Positions 1 through 7,160 of a stretch of DNA of 15,043 bases are shown here, piece after piece. Origin of the DNA: Candidatus Woesearchaeota archaeon (lineage in GTDB: Archaea > Nanobdellota > Nanobdellia > SCGC-AAA011-G17 > VGLX01); the NCBI GenBank assembly GCA_016866645.1, contig VGLX01000009.1, positions 1 to 15,043 of the forward strand. Reading direction: 5' to 3'. The position numbers and the translations under genes are program-made. A model generated the notes under the pieces. That model saw only the letters and a program-made list of their open reading frames with translations. It ran no database searches and had not been told where the DNA came from. Each line of letters begins with the position of its first letter. The first letter of the stretch is position 1.

Positions 1-208
1 CATAAAAAAGCACCTGAAATTCGAAAAAGGGGCCACAGTCTACATCACAGAAGGGAAATACAGGGGCATGTCAGGGACTGTAGAGAACATAAAAACCATA
101 TTCGACAAGTCAACCATAGAAGTCAAATCAAAGACTGCAAGCTTTGAAACATCAAAGCAGTTCGCATTCGTAATAGACGAATCGATATCACTAGGAGAAA
201 GCAAATGA
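1..208 (+). CDS. rps4e: Small-subunit ribosomal protein eS4, C-terminal part (5' end outside window)
   Basis: The open frame starts at base 2 and ends at TGA 206-208, giving the last 68 residues of the protein. It reads as the C-terminal end of eS4: a KOW-like segment (KFEKGATVYITEGKYRGMSG, then TVENI) followed by the family's closing strand SFETSKQFAFVI. eS4 is an archaeal/eukaryotic small-subunit protein that binds 16S rRNA on the body of the subunit; bacteria lack this gene at this operon position. The upstream S4/central domains lie outside the window. The stop overlaps the next start (ATG 205-207), so eS4 and uL5 are translationally coupled. The identification rests on this short C-terminal piece and on its exact archaeal order before uL5, which makes it fairly secure. 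Confidence 0.88.
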   Translation, partial: IKKHLKFEKGATVYITEGKYRGMSGTVENIKTIFDKSTIEVKSKTASFETSKQFAFVIDESISLGESK

Positions 209-708
209 TGAGGAACATAAGCGTCGAGAAGATTACGCTCAACATCGGGACAGGAGAGCCTGGAGCAAAGCTAGAGAAATCTAAAAAGCTCCTGAAAACA
301 ATCTCCGGAATGAAACCGATATCTACAATCACGAATAAGAGAATACCTACCTGGAAGATAAGGCCGGGGCTTGAGATAGGGTGCAAAGTGACCTTAAGGG
401 GCCAGAAAGCTAAAGACCTCCTTAAAAGATTACTCCAAAGTGTGAAAAACCATCTTGAGGAAAGGAACTTTGACGATCAAGGAAACTTTTCATTCGGAGT
501 GAAAGAATACTTAGACGTTCCAGGGTTGAAATACGACGCAGAAGTAGGAGTAATAGGATTTGACGTTGCAGTAACCCTGCAAAGGCCAGGATTCAGGATC
601 AAAAGAAGGAAGCTAATGAAAAAACAACCGCCTACAAGGCATAAGATAAGCAGAGAAGAAGCGATGGAATTCGCAAAGAAAGAACTCAACATCGCAATAG
701 AGGAATAA
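205..708 (+). CDS. rpl5: Large-subunit ribosomal protein uL5
   Basis: A 167-residue protein of normal archaeal uL5 length. It shows the family blocks near the N-terminus (VEKITLNIGTGEPG), the segment ITNKRIPTWKIRPGLEIGCKVTLRG around residues 40-67, and the C-terminal FGVKEYLDVPGLKYD with the GFDVAVTLQRPGFRIKRR strand. uL5 binds 5S rRNA and helix 84 of 23S rRNA in the central protuberance and contacts the small subunit across the interface. The start at ATG 205 is preceded by GGAG (194-197) at a spacing of 7 bases; a second ATG directly follows at 208, so the true start may be one codon later. The gene overlaps the eS4 stop and is followed 6 bases later by uS14. Confidence 0.97.
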   Translation: MMRNISVEKITLNIGTGEPGAKLEKSKKLLKTISGMKPISTITNKRIPTWKIRPGLEIGCKVTLRGQKAKDLLKRLLQSVKNHLEERNFDDQGNFSFGVKEYLDVPGLKYDAEVGVIGFDVAVTLQRPGFRIKRRKLMKKQPPTRHKISREEAMEFAKKELNIAIEE

Positions 709-714
709 AACAAA

Positions 715-945
715 ATGACGATAAGCAGCCACACAAAAGTTTTCAAGCAGCTGAAGAACAAGCCTGCAAAGCTAAAAAAGTTTTTAAAGCACAACGCGCC
801 TAAGCCGAGGAAGTTCGGGAAGAACACGAAAAGATGCGTAAGATGCGAAAACCCTCGGGGACATATAGGCAAGTACAACCTGAACCTTTGCAGAAGATGC
901 TTCAGGGAAATCGCTAAAGACATAGGATGGAAGAAATACAGCTAA
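715..945 (+). CDS. rps14: Small-subunit ribosomal protein uS14, zinc-binding type
   Basis: A 76-residue protein. The C-terminal half carries two CxxC pairs (C41/C44 and C59/C62) in the uS14 pattern with the block YNLNLCRRCFREIAKDIG, ending in WKKYS, so it is the Zn-binding form. uS14 sits in the head of the 30S subunit near the decoding region. Residues 1-35 are a lysine-rich N-terminal extension; many archaeal uS14 proteins are only about 50-55 residues. I kept this start because GAGG lies at 700-703, no later ATG exists before the zinc domain, and the frame follows uL5 by only 6 bases. The extension probably contacts rRNA (inference). Confidence 0.95.
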   Translation: MTISSHTKVFKQLKNKPAKLKKFLKHNAPKPRKFGKNTKRCVRCENPRGHIGKYNLNLCRRCFREIAKDIGWKKYS

Positions 946-958
946 AGGTGAAAACAAG

Positions 959-1348
959 ATGATGCATGACACGCTCGCAGCAGCGCTTTCAAACATAATG
1001 AACGCAGAAAAGGTCGGGAAAAATTTTTGCACAGCAAAGCCTTTCTCAAAAATGCTAAAAGAAGTGCTAACGCTTATGAACCTAAAAGGTTACATAGGAT
1101 CTTTCGAAATCATAGAAGACGGGAAAGGAAAAATCGTCAAGATAAACCTGCTAGGCAAAGTCAACAATTGCGGAGCAATAAAGCCAAGGTTCTCCGTAAA
1201 GAAAGACGATTTCGAAAAGTTCGAAAAAAGGTATTTGCCAGCTAAAGACTTCGGAATCATGATAGTATCAACATCTAAAGGAATAATGGCGCACGCAGAT
1301 GCGAAGGAGAAAAAAGTCGGAGGCAAACTCATAGCCTACGTCTACTAA
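959..1348 (+). CDS. rps8: Small-subunit ribosomal protein uS8
   Basis: A 129-residue protein, the usual archaeal uS8 size. The N-terminus MMHDTLAAALSNIMNAEKVG matches the family opening (LADALSNI). The middle has the LMNLKGYIGSFEII strand, followed by INLLGKVNNCGAIKPRFSV. The C-terminal rRNA-binding end reads YLPAKDFGIMIVSTSKGIM with the variant GGKLIAYVY. uS8 binds helix 21 of 16S rRNA and is needed for assembly of the platform; bacterial S8 represses its own operon, but no repressor hairpin could be assigned here. Two consecutive ATGs (959 and 962) are possible starts, with GGTG at 947-950 upstream. The gene lies 13 bases after uS14 and 4 bases before uL6. Confidence 0.96.
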   Translation: MMHDTLAAALSNIMNAEKVGKNFCTAKPFSKMLKEVLTLMNLKGYIGSFEIIEDGKGKIVKINLLGKVNNCGAIKPRFSVKKDDFEKFEKRYLPAKDFGIMIVSTSKGIMAHADAKEKKVGGKLIAYVY

Positions 1349-1352
1349 AAAA

Positions 1353-1901
1353 ATGCTACCTCCAATAAACGAGAAGATAATAATCCCGGAAGGAGTCAAG
1401 GTTGAACTAGCCGGAAGCTTACTAAAAGCTAAAGGGCCCAAAGGAGAGAATGAAAAAAGTTTCCACCACCCCAAGATAGACATAGCACTACAAGGCGGAA
1501 AAGAGATAACCGTAGCATGCAACAAACCAACTAAGAGGGAAAAAACCGCAATATACTCATTAATAGCGCATATGAAAAACGTACTAGAAGGAGTAAAATC
1601 CGGATTCGTTTACAAGGTCAAAGCATGCTCAAGCCACTTCCCTATGAGCATAACAGTCGAGAAAGACGAAGTAGTTATTAAGAACTTCTTAGGGGAAAAA
1701 ATACCTAGGAAGTCAAAGATAATGCCCGGTGTCAAGGTAAAAGTTGACGGAAGCATAATCACTGTAGAAGGTGTTGATAAAGAAAAAACATCCGCAACCG
1801 CCGCCCGGATAGAGCAGGCGACAAGAATAACCCACAGGGACAGGAGAGTTTTCCAAGACGGTTGCTTCTTGATAGAAAAATCAGGAAAACATGTAGAATG
1901 A
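1353..1901 (+). CDS. rpl6: Large-subunit ribosomal protein uL6
   Basis: A 182-residue protein with the duplicated alpha-beta fold of uL6. The first repeat opens with KIIIPEGVKVELAGSLLKAK, followed by GPKGE. The second contains ITVEKDEVVIKNFLGEKIPR and VKVDGSIITVEGVDKEKTSA. The family's C-terminal segment IEQATRITHRDRRVFQDG is present. uL6 binds 23S rRNA near the factor-binding site at the base of the stalk. The start has no clear ribosome binding site and follows the uS8 stop by 4 bases, so it probably depends on coupling to uS8 translation. Its stop TGA (1899-1901) overlaps the eL32 start in an ATGA. Length is normal. Confidence 0.96.
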   Translation: MLPPINEKIIIPEGVKVELAGSLLKAKGPKGENEKSFHHPKIDIALQGGKEITVACNKPTKREKTAIYSLIAHMKNVLEGVKSGFVYKVKACSSHFPMSITVEKDEVVIKNFLGEKIPRKSKIMPGVKVKVDGSIITVEGVDKEKTSATAARIEQATRITHRDRRVFQDGCFLIEKSGKHVE

Positions 1902-2494
1902 AAGACCTAAAAACAGCATTAGAAGACAGGAAAAAAGTCAAGGACAAGAAGCCAAATTTCCTTAAGCAGGACGCTCAAAAAAAATCAAGCCTTTACTCAG
2001 ACTGGAGAAGGCCTAGAGGAAGGCATTCCAAGATGAGGCTCAGGAAGAAAGGCCGAAGAAAAAGGCCATCAATGGGTTACTCATCGCCCCAGCTGGTCAG
2101 AGGTCTTAACCCTGACGGAGTAAAAGAGAAATTAGTGTACAACCTTGAAGACTTAAGCAGCGTAGGAAAAAACGAAGGCGTAATCATCTCAGGAAACATA
2201 GGACTAAGAAAGAAGATAGAAATGCTCAAAAAAATACAAGAACTTAAGCTCACGCTCTTAAACTTGAAAGACATAAACGCTTTCATAAAACAGACTGAAG
2301 AATCTTTCCTAGCTAAAAAGCAGGAATCAAAGAAGAAAGAGGAAGAGAAGAAACAAGCGAAAGAAGAAGCTGTGAAAAAAGCAGAAGAGAAGAAGAAAGA
2401 AGAAGAGAAGAAGACAGAAGACCAGAAAAAGGTTGAAGAAGAGGAAAAAGCGAAAGAAGACGCTAGGAAGAAGGCGATGCAACAACCAGTATGA
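1898..2494 (+). CDS. rpl32e: Large-subunit ribosomal protein eL32 with a long Lys/Glu-rich C-terminal tail
   Basis: The frame is open from 1862, but I choose ATG 1898, which overlaps the uL6 stop as ATGA and gives 198 residues beginning at the usual family N-terminus. The core, about residues 15-125, has the eL32 signature KPNFLKQDAQKKSSLYSDWR followed by RPRGRHSKMR, then MGYSSPQLVRGLNPDG and a VGKNEGVIISGNIGLRKKIE strand. Archaeal eL32 is normally about 130 residues. Here residues 135-195 add a tail made almost entirely of K and E in a pattern expected for one long charged helix. eL32 binds domain II of 23S rRNA on the solvent side; the tail would project from the ribosome surface. The tail function is unknown. 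Confidence 0.94.
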   Translation: MKDLKTALEDRKKVKDKKPNFLKQDAQKKSSLYSDWRRPRGRHSKMRLRKKGRRKRPSMGYSSPQLVRGLNPDGVKEKLVYNLEDLSSVGKNEGVIISGNIGLRKKIEMLKKIQELKLTLLNLKDINAFIKQTEESFLAKKQESKKKEEEKKQAKEEAVKKAEEKKKEEEKKTEDQKKVEEEEKAKEDARKKAMQQPV

Positions 2495-2982
2495 GGTTTA
2501 GACAAATGAGACTACACTCACAAAGAAGGCTTGCAGCACAGGTCCTCAACGTCGGGGAGAACAGAGTATGGTTCGATAACGACAGGCTTGAGGAGATAAA
2601 GGAAGCCATAACCAAATCAGACATAAGCAAGCTAGTCAAAGACTTAGCCATACAGGCCAGGCCTGAAACCAACATATCCGGATACAGGCGAAGGAAAAAA
2701 TACATGCAGAAAAGAAAAGGAAGGCAGCAAGGTCCAGGATCAAGAAAAGGGACCTTCAACTCAAGGCTGCCGTCTAAGAAGATGTGGATGGCCAAGATAA
2801 GGCTGCAAAGATCGCTAATCAAGAAGCTGAGAGACAAAAAAATACTTGACCATAAAACTTATCGTGACATTTATATGAAATCAAAAGGCGGATTTTTCAG
2901 GAGCAGAAGGCACGTGCTGTTATACTTAGAAGAAACAGGGATATTCAAAGATAAGAAAGCACATAAGAAGGAGAAAAAATGA
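2491..2982 (+). CDS. rpl19e: Large-subunit ribosomal protein eL19
   Basis: A 163-residue protein with the eL19 signature: LHSQRRLAAQVLNVGENRVW, then AITKSDISKLVKDLAI, and the basic loop GYRRRKKYMQKRKGRQQGPG followed by SRKGTF. A C-terminal helix carries the LRDKKILDHKTYRDIYMKSK motif and ends in a lysine-rich tail. eL19 binds 23S rRNA and forms an intersubunit bridge. The start at 2491 overlaps the eL32 stop in ATGA; Met6 (ATG 2506) gives the more usual family N-terminus and is an alternative. The end overlaps uL18 in the same ATGA way, so eL32-eL19-uL18 form a tightly coupled run. Confidence 0.96.
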   Translation: MRFRQMRLHSQRRLAAQVLNVGENRVWFDNDRLEEIKEAITKSDISKLVKDLAIQARPETNISGYRRRKKYMQKRKGRQQGPGSRKGTFNSRLPSKKMWMAKIRLQRSLIKKLRDKKILDHKTYRDIYMKSKGGFFRSRRHVLLYLEETGIFKDKKAHKKEKK

Positions 2983-3503
2983 CGATACCATTCAGAAGAA
3001 AACAGGAAGGAAAAACGAACTACAAGAAAAGATTAAGGCTTGTATCCTCGAATAAGCTGAGAATGGTAATCAGAAGAACAAACAAAAACGTAACGGTACA
3101 GATGATAGAATTCAGCATGCAAGGAGACAAAGTATTAGTATCTGCGCACACACATGAACTGAAAAAATACGGCTGGAAAGGGTCCAACAAGAACATACCT
3201 GCATCGTACTTGGCAGGATTGCTCTGCGGAGTCAAGGCCAAAAAAGCGGGGATAACCGAAGCAGTACCGGACATAGGCATGCGCGCGCCGATAAAAGGCT
3301 CACTTGTATACGCCGCGCTTAAAGGGGCGATCGATGCAGGCTTGAACATACCCTGCTCTGAAGAAGCACTGCCGCCACAGGATAGGCTTACAGGCAAGCA
3401 TATAGAGAATAATAATGCTACAAAATTCACAAAATCAAACCCTAAAGAAATAGTTAAGAACTTTGGGGAAGTCAAAAACAAGATCATGAAGGAAGGAGCA
3501 TAA
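2979..3503 (+). CDS. rpl18: Large-subunit ribosomal protein uL18
   Basis: A 174-residue protein of normal archaeal uL18 size. Typical blocks are NYKKRLRLVSSNKLRMVIRR near the N-terminus, IPASYLAGLLCGVKAKKAGI around residues 67-86, and the G-rich region IKGSLVYAALKGAIDAGLNI. The end contains LPPQDRLTGKHIEN. uL18 binds 5S rRNA together with uL5 and anchors it in the central protuberance. Its start overlaps the eL19 stop (ATGA). GGAG at 3495-3498 inside its last codons serves as the ribosome binding site for uS5. Confidence 0.96.
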   Translation: MTIPFRRKQEGKTNYKKRLRLVSSNKLRMVIRRTNKNVTVQMIEFSMQGDKVLVSAHTHELKKYGWKGSNKNIPASYLAGLLCGVKAKKAGITEAVPDIGMRAPIKGSLVYAALKGAIDAGLNIPCSEEALPPQDRLTGKHIENNNATKFTKSNPKEIVKNFGEVKNKIMKEGA

Positions 3504-3505
3504 AT

Positions 3506-4273
3506 ATGGTAAGAGACTTAGTCAAAGAAGCTGCGCAAGAAGCTGTCGTAGTCGATGTACAATCTCCTGAGAAGAAAGGCGTAAACCTCGACTCATGGAG
3601 ACCGAAAACCGAACTAGGCAAGAAAGTGAAAGCCGGCGAGATAACAGACATAAACCAGATATTCGACCAAGGATTGATCATACTCGAATCAGAGATCACT
3701 GATGCATTACTCCCGAACACAGAGTCCGAGCTTATAATGGTGGGACAATCAAAAGGGAAGTTCGGCGGGGGAAAAAGAACAATATGGAAACAGACCCAGA
3801 AGAAAACCTGCGAAGGGAACAAGCCAAAATTCACATCAATGGTGGTCATAGGAAACAAGGATGGTTATGTAGGGTTAGGCGTAGGATCAGCCAAAGAAAC
3901 TATGCCTGCACGTGAAAAAGCTGTAAGAAACTCAAAGCTGAATGTCATAAGGATCAAGAGAGGATGCGGGTCTTGGGAATGCTCATGCGCAGGTCCACAC
4001 TCGATACCTTTCAAAGTACGCGGAAAATGTGGCAGCGTCGAGATAGAGATAATGCCTGCACCTAAAGGAAGTGGGTTAAGGATAGAAAAGGAATGCCAGA
4101 AGATGCTCCAGCTGGCAGGGATAAAAGATGTCTACTCAGTAGCTAGAGGGCAGACCGGATCGAAACCAAACCTTCTTAAAGCATGCTTTTCAGCATTAAA
4201 GCAATTGACTAAAGTCAGAGTATTGCCAGATAGCATAGGAAAACTAGGGATTGTAGAGGGTAAGAATGCCTGA
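3506..4273 (+). CDS. rps5: Small-subunit ribosomal protein uS5
   Basis: A 255-residue protein with the archaeal uS5 architecture. After a short N-terminal extension come WRPKTELGKKVKAGEITDIN (31-50) and the EITDALLP block. The double-stranded-RNA-binding-like domain runs about residues 75-140 (KFTSMVVIGNKDGYVGLGVG). The archaeal loop RGCGSWECSCAGPHSIPF (152-168) follows, then the C-terminal domain APKGSGLRIEKECQKMLQLA through VYSVARGQTGS. uS5 lines the mRNA entry channel with uS3 and uS4 and affects decoding accuracy. The start is set by GGAG (3495-3498) 7 bases upstream of the ATG. The last 8 bases overlap uL30. The first 20-25 residues are extra compared with many relatives. Confidence 0.97.
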   Translation: MVRDLVKEAAQEAVVVDVQSPEKKGVNLDSWRPKTELGKKVKAGEITDINQIFDQGLIILESEITDALLPNTESELIMVGQSKGKFGGGKRTIWKQTQKKTCEGNKPKFTSMVVIGNKDGYVGLGVGSAKETMPAREKAVRNSKLNVIRIKRGCGSWECSCAGPHSIPFKVRGKCGSVEIEIMPAPKGSGLRIEKECQKMLQLAGIKDVYSVARGQTGSKPNLLKACFSALKQLTKVRVLPDSIGKLGIVEGKNA

Positions 4274-4763
4274 AACAACTAATAAGCAAGCGATGAAGAG
4301 GATAGCGGTAGTCCGCGTCCGAGGGGAGTGTAAGATAAAGCAGGATGTAGAAGACACTCTCAAAATGCTAAGGCTTTATAGGAAGAACAGTTGCGTAGTA
4401 ATACCAAATACCTTGGCTTTCACAGGAATGCTTACCAAAGTTAAAGACTTCATAACATGGGGAGATATAAACGAGACTACTTTCAAAAACCTGATAACCA
4501 AACGGGGTAAACTCCCTGGAAAGAAGCCGCTCACAGAGCAGTACATGAAAGAAAAAATAAGCCTGGGGTTTGATGATTTTACTAAAGAGTTTTTCAACTT
4601 CAAGAAAGAGCTGAAAGACGTACCAGGGCTTAAACTTTTCTTCAAACTTCACCCACCAATGCACGGCTTCGAACGAAAAGGTGTAAAGAAGCAGTTCAGC
4701 ATGGGGGGAGCTTTAGGATACAGGAAAGAGAAAATTAATGATCTACTGATGAGGATGATATGA
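4266..4763 (+). CDS. rpl30: Large-subunit ribosomal protein uL30, long archaeal form
   Basis: A 165-residue protein of the long archaeal/eukaryotic type; bacterial uL30 is about 60 residues. The core starts at KRIAVVRVRGECKI (11-24), followed by the helix with TLKMLRLYRKNSCVVIPNT and the conserved FTGMLTKVKDFITWGDI. The C-terminal part LKLFFKLHPPMHGFERKG with FSMGGALGYR is characteristic of archaeal L30/eukaryotic uL30. It binds 23S rRNA. GAGG at 4256-4259 precedes ATG 4266 by 6 bases, which favours this start over Met10 (ATG 4293). It overlaps the end of uS5 by 8 bases and stops 1 base before uL15. Confidence 0.96.
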   Translation: MPETTNKQAMKRIAVVRVRGECKIKQDVEDTLKMLRLYRKNSCVVIPNTLAFTGMLTKVKDFITWGDINETTFKNLITKRGKLPGKKPLTEQYMKEKISLGFDDFTKEFFNFKKELKDVPGLKLFFKLHPPMHGFERKGVKKQFSMGGALGYRKEKINDLLMRMI

Positions 4764-4764
4764 A

Positions 4765-5235
4765 ATGACAGTCAACAGGCGTAAAAAAAATGTCAAGATG
4801 CGCGGCTGGACCACGCACGGCTGGGGCGCCAGGAAGAAACACAGGGGCGCCGGGAACAGAGGAGGCCGAGGAATGGCCGGCAGCGGAAAAAGGGCAGACC
4901 AGAGGAAGTCCTGGATATTCAAAGAGTATGGCAACTCATATTTCGGAAAGAAAGGATTCTTCAAACATAATAAGACCATAGTCAAATCTATAAACCTTTC
5001 AGACATAGAGGCGAAACTGCCGAGTCTTTTAGCCCAGAAACTTGTCAAAGAAGAGAATCACGCTTATATAGTAGACTTGACAGATTTAGGATACAATAAA
5101 CTTTTAGGTTCTGGAAAGATAACGAAAAAGTTTATAGTGACAGCCGACACAGCTTCTAAAAAAGCAGTTGAGCGGGTAAAAAAGCTAGGCGGAGAAGTTA
5201 AGATATCTTCAGATTTTGAAGAAGAGGAACAATAA
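4765..5235 (+). CDS. rpl15: Large-subunit ribosomal protein uL15
   Basis: A 156-residue protein. The N-terminal, extremely basic Gly/Arg segment (MRGWTTHGWGARKKHRGAGN, then RGGRGMAGSGKR, residues 12-43) is the diagnostic uL15 extension that threads into 23S rRNA. The C-terminal globular part contains DLTDLGYNKLLGSGKITKKF, followed by a VKKLGGEVKI strand. It ends in an acidic DFEEEEQ. GAGG at 4751-4754 lies 10 bases upstream inside the uL30 end. uL15 is followed directly by secY, the same order as in bacteria and other archaea. Codon use between 4800 and 4870 is visibly more GC-rich than its neighbours because of the Gly/Arg content. Confidence 0.96.
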   Translation: MTVNRRKKNVKMRGWTTHGWGARKKHRGAGNRGGRGMAGSGKRADQRKSWIFKEYGNSYFGKKGFFKHNKTIVKSINLSDIEAKLPSLLAQKLVKEENHAYIVDLTDLGYNKLLGSGKITKKFIVTADTASKKAVERVKKLGGEVKISSDFEEEEQ

Positions 5236-5249
5236 AAAAGGTCTGGTGC

Positions 5250-6650
5250 ATGGAATTTAAAAAAATATTAGCAAACTTACCAGAGGTTAAAGGCCCTACC
5301 CAGCGTAGGCTTCCTTTCAATGAGAAGCTTAAATGGAGCCTAATAATCCTCGTATCATTCTTTATATTATCATCAATCCCGTTATGGGGGCTTAGCGAGA
5401 ACGCTTTAGCACAGTTCGAGTACTTGTCAATAATCCTCGGGGCGAAATTCGGATCCCTGATGTCATTAGGCATAGGTCCGATAGTCACTGCATCAATAGT
5501 TTTGCAGCTGCTTAAAGGATCAGGGATGCTGAAGCTAGACACGACCACCACTGAGGGAAGGGTTTTCTTCCAAGGCCTTCAGAAAGTCTTAGCGATATTC
5601 TTCATAATCTTCGAAGCGATGATATACGTTTTCATGGGCGGACTTTCACCGTCTAGTGCATTATCCCCTGATGGTTTTAGGGTTATGCAGTTCATGCTTG
5701 TAGGTCAGCTCTTCCTCGGAGGAATCCTGGTCTTATACATGGATGAAGTCATCAACAAGTGGGGTTTCGGCTCAGGGATATCAATGTTCATCGCAGCAGG
5801 GGTCGCTGCAGAAATAATGGTGCAAGCATTCTCGCCTTTGACTACTGCAGGTACATTGGCTTTCGGGTCTTCCCAAGCGCCTGTAGGAAAAGTCTGGGTA
5901 TTGTTCATATCATTGATAGGCAGGAACCCTGAAGGCGCAGGACTTGCATTGATGGCGATAATCGCCACGATAATAGTTTTTGTCTTTTCTATATACGGCC
6001 AGGCCATGAAGATAGAAATACCTTTGTCATTTGGCAGGATTCGTGGTCATGGTATCAGGTGGCCTTTGCATTTTATTTACACTTCCGTCATCCCAGTGAT
6101 ATTAGTATCTGCTTTGTTGGCAAACCTACAGCTTTGGGCCAACCTTCTGGAGAAATGGGGTCGTCCCATACTGGGAACTTTTTCAGGCAATGCCCCAGCT
6201 ACAGGCTTAGTATCATGGATTTACCCCCCTAATCTTATAGAGAATATAATAATAGGTTCTTTTGCTTGGAGTGATTTAATGCATGCGGGCACTTACGTGT
6301 TATTTATGATAGGCGGTTCTGTATTATTTTCCTACTTTTGGATGCAGACAGCTGGCATGGATGCTCGCAGCCAGGCTAACCAGATGATGTCTTCTGGATT
6401 GCAGATTCCAGGATTTAGAAGAGATCCTAGAGTTTTAGAATCTATATTAAAAAGATACACACTTCCCTTGACAATTATGGGTGGTGCATTAGTAGGATTC
6501 TTAGCATCAGCTGCTGACCTGTTAGGGGCTCTAAGCAGAGGCACAGGAATATTACTAGCAGTGATGATAATATACAAGCTATACGAAGAGATAGCCCAGC
6601 AGCACATGATGGACATGTACCCTGGCTTGCGTAAGATGATGGGCAAATAA
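5250..6650 (+). CDS. secY: Preprotein translocase subunit SecY (Sec61 alpha)
   Basis: A 466-residue membrane protein with about ten hydrophobic segments. It is the channel subunit of the archaeal SecYEbeta translocon and moves nascent proteins across or into the membrane. Landmarks are TM1 (about 28-47), the plug region after it with GAKFGSLMSLGIGPIVTASI (64-83) leading into TM2, the cytoplasmic loop around FGRIRGHGIRWPLHFIYTSV (261-280), and TM10 with the GALSRGTGILLAVMIIYKLY motif (425-444) followed by EEIAQQHMM. Length and topology are normal for archaeal SecY. It follows uL15 by 14 bases. Adenylate kinase, often the next gene in archaea, is not here. The 5' half shares the A-rich codon style of the ribosomal genes, with more T-rich codons after about base 6050. 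Confidence 0.97.
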   Translation: MEFKKILANLPEVKGPTQRRLPFNEKLKWSLIILVSFFILSSIPLWGLSENALAQFEYLSIILGAKFGSLMSLGIGPIVTASIVLQLLKGSGMLKLDTTTTEGRVFFQGLQKVLAIFFIIFEAMIYVFMGGLSPSSALSPDGFRVMQFMLVGQLFLGGILVLYMDEVINKWGFGSGISMFIAAGVAAEIMVQAFSPLTTAGTLAFGSSQAPVGKVWVLFISLIGRNPEGAGLALMAIIATIIVFVFSIYGQAMKIEIPLSFGRIRGHGIRWPLHFIYTSVIPVILVSALLANLQLWANLLEKWGRPILGTFSGNAPATGLVSWIYPPNLIENIIIGSFAWSDLMHAGTYVLFMIGGSVLFSYFWMQTAGMDARSQANQMMSSGLQIPGFRRDPRVLESILKRYTLPLTIMGGALVGFLASAADLLGALSRGTGILLAVMIIYKLYEEIAQQHMMDMYPGLRKMMGK

Positions 6651-6654
6651 TCTC

Positions 6655-6662
6655 GGGGGGGG
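6655..6662 (+). repeat. Run of eight G in the secY-DUF106 gap
   Basis: Eight consecutive G bases, a few bases after the secY stop codon and just before a purine-rich BRE-like stretch and TATA box. It is the longest G run I see in this AT-rich window. It may be slippage-prone or a sequencing/assembly error site; being intergenic, a length change would not alter any protein. Confidence 0.9.
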
Positions 6663-6676
6663 AAAGTTTTATAAAC
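6661..6676 (+). promoter_or_regulatory. Putative BRE/TATA promoter for DUF106-eL34-eL14
   Basis: GGAAA (BRE-like purine stretch) runs directly into GTTTTATAAAC, a strong archaeal box A. Its centre is about 30 bases before the DUF106 ATG at 6701, so initiation would give a transcript starting at or within a few bases of the start codon. No Shine-Dalgarno sequence precedes that ATG, which agrees with leaderless initiation. A second TATA-like palindrome (GGTTTATAACC, 6687-6697) lies closer to the ATG and is too near to serve this start. Confidence 0.6.
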
Positions 6677-6700
6677 TAATTTTCGGGTTTATAACCTAAA

Positions 6701-7150
6701 ATGTTCGACAACTTTTTCAATATCATATTCGGACCGGTAATGGGCTTACCAAGCCCTTTGAACCTATTAGCAATATCTTTCATACTAACAGGACTGATAA
6801 CCTTAGCTTATAAATATCTGTCAGACCAGGTAAGGATGAAAGAGCTTAAAGAAGAGATGAACGATATGCAGAAGCGGATGAAGGAGATGAAAGACAAGCC
6901 TGAAAAGGTCATGGAGATGCAGAAAGATGCTATGAAAAAAAATTTTGAATATATGAAACACTCCATGAAGCCTACATTGTTCACGTTTGTACCGATAATC
7001 ATAATCTTCGGATGGCTTAGTAACTATTTTGAAATACAAGCGAAAGCTGGGAACCCATTCAGCTTTTTCGGATTAAGCTGGTTGTGGGCGTACATAATAT
7101 TTTCGTTGATAACGAGCATAGCGTTAAGAAAAGTTATGAAAGTATACTGA
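6701..7150 (+). CDS. DUF106 membrane protein, YidC/Oxa1/EMC3-superfamily insertase
   Basis: A 149-residue membrane protein. TM1 is about residues 20-38, a charged, Met-rich coiled coil spans about 42-88 (KEEMNDMQKRMKEM is typical), and TM2 (91-110) and TM3 (125-143) follow. This three-helix plus cytoplasmic coiled-coil layout and the position after secY match archaeal DUF106 proteins. These are known to be YidC-like members of the Oxa1 superfamily, related to eukaryotic EMC3 and TMCO1, and work with SecY in inserting nascent membrane proteins on the ribosome. The coiled coil is the expected ribosome-contacting element. It has its own promoter (6661-6676) and heads a small unit with eL34 and eL14. 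The family call is firm; the insertase activity follows from the family. Confidence 0.92.
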   Translation: MFDNFFNIIFGPVMGLPSPLNLLAISFILTGLITLAYKYLSDQVRMKELKEEMNDMQKRMKEMKDKPEKVMEMQKDAMKKNFEYMKHSMKPTLFTFVPIIIIFGWLSNYFEIQAKAGNPFSFFGLSWLWAYIIFSLITSIALRKVMKVY

Positions 7151-7153
7151 GGT
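7149..7153 (+). promoter_or_regulatory. Ribosome binding site of eL34
   Basis: GAGGT overlaps the DUF106 stop TGA and lies 7 bases before the eL34 ATG at 7161. The same 7-base spacing is seen before uL5, uS5 and the short ORF at 12446, which helps define the preferred Shine-Dalgarno spacing in this genome. Confidence 0.8.
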
Positions 7154-7160
7154 CAAAAAA

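Noticed and set aside
477..923. Long open frames on the strand opposite the ribosomal genes (also near 1090-1525, 2077-2837, 3020-3858, 8260-9159)
   Set aside because: They are antisense to well-recognised genes, are rich in S, F and L as expected for the complement of K/E-rich coding sequence, and show no family motifs or start signals.
1027..1245. Second-frame basic open reading frame inside uS8
   Set aside because: It lies fully inside uS8 in another phase, and its K/R content reflects the A-rich composition of the region; no start signal or family match was seen.
1862..1897. Upstream ATG at 1862 as the eL32 start
   Set aside because: It would overlap uL6 by 40 bases and add 12 residues absent from the family; ATG 1898 forms the ATGA overlap used elsewhere in this operon.
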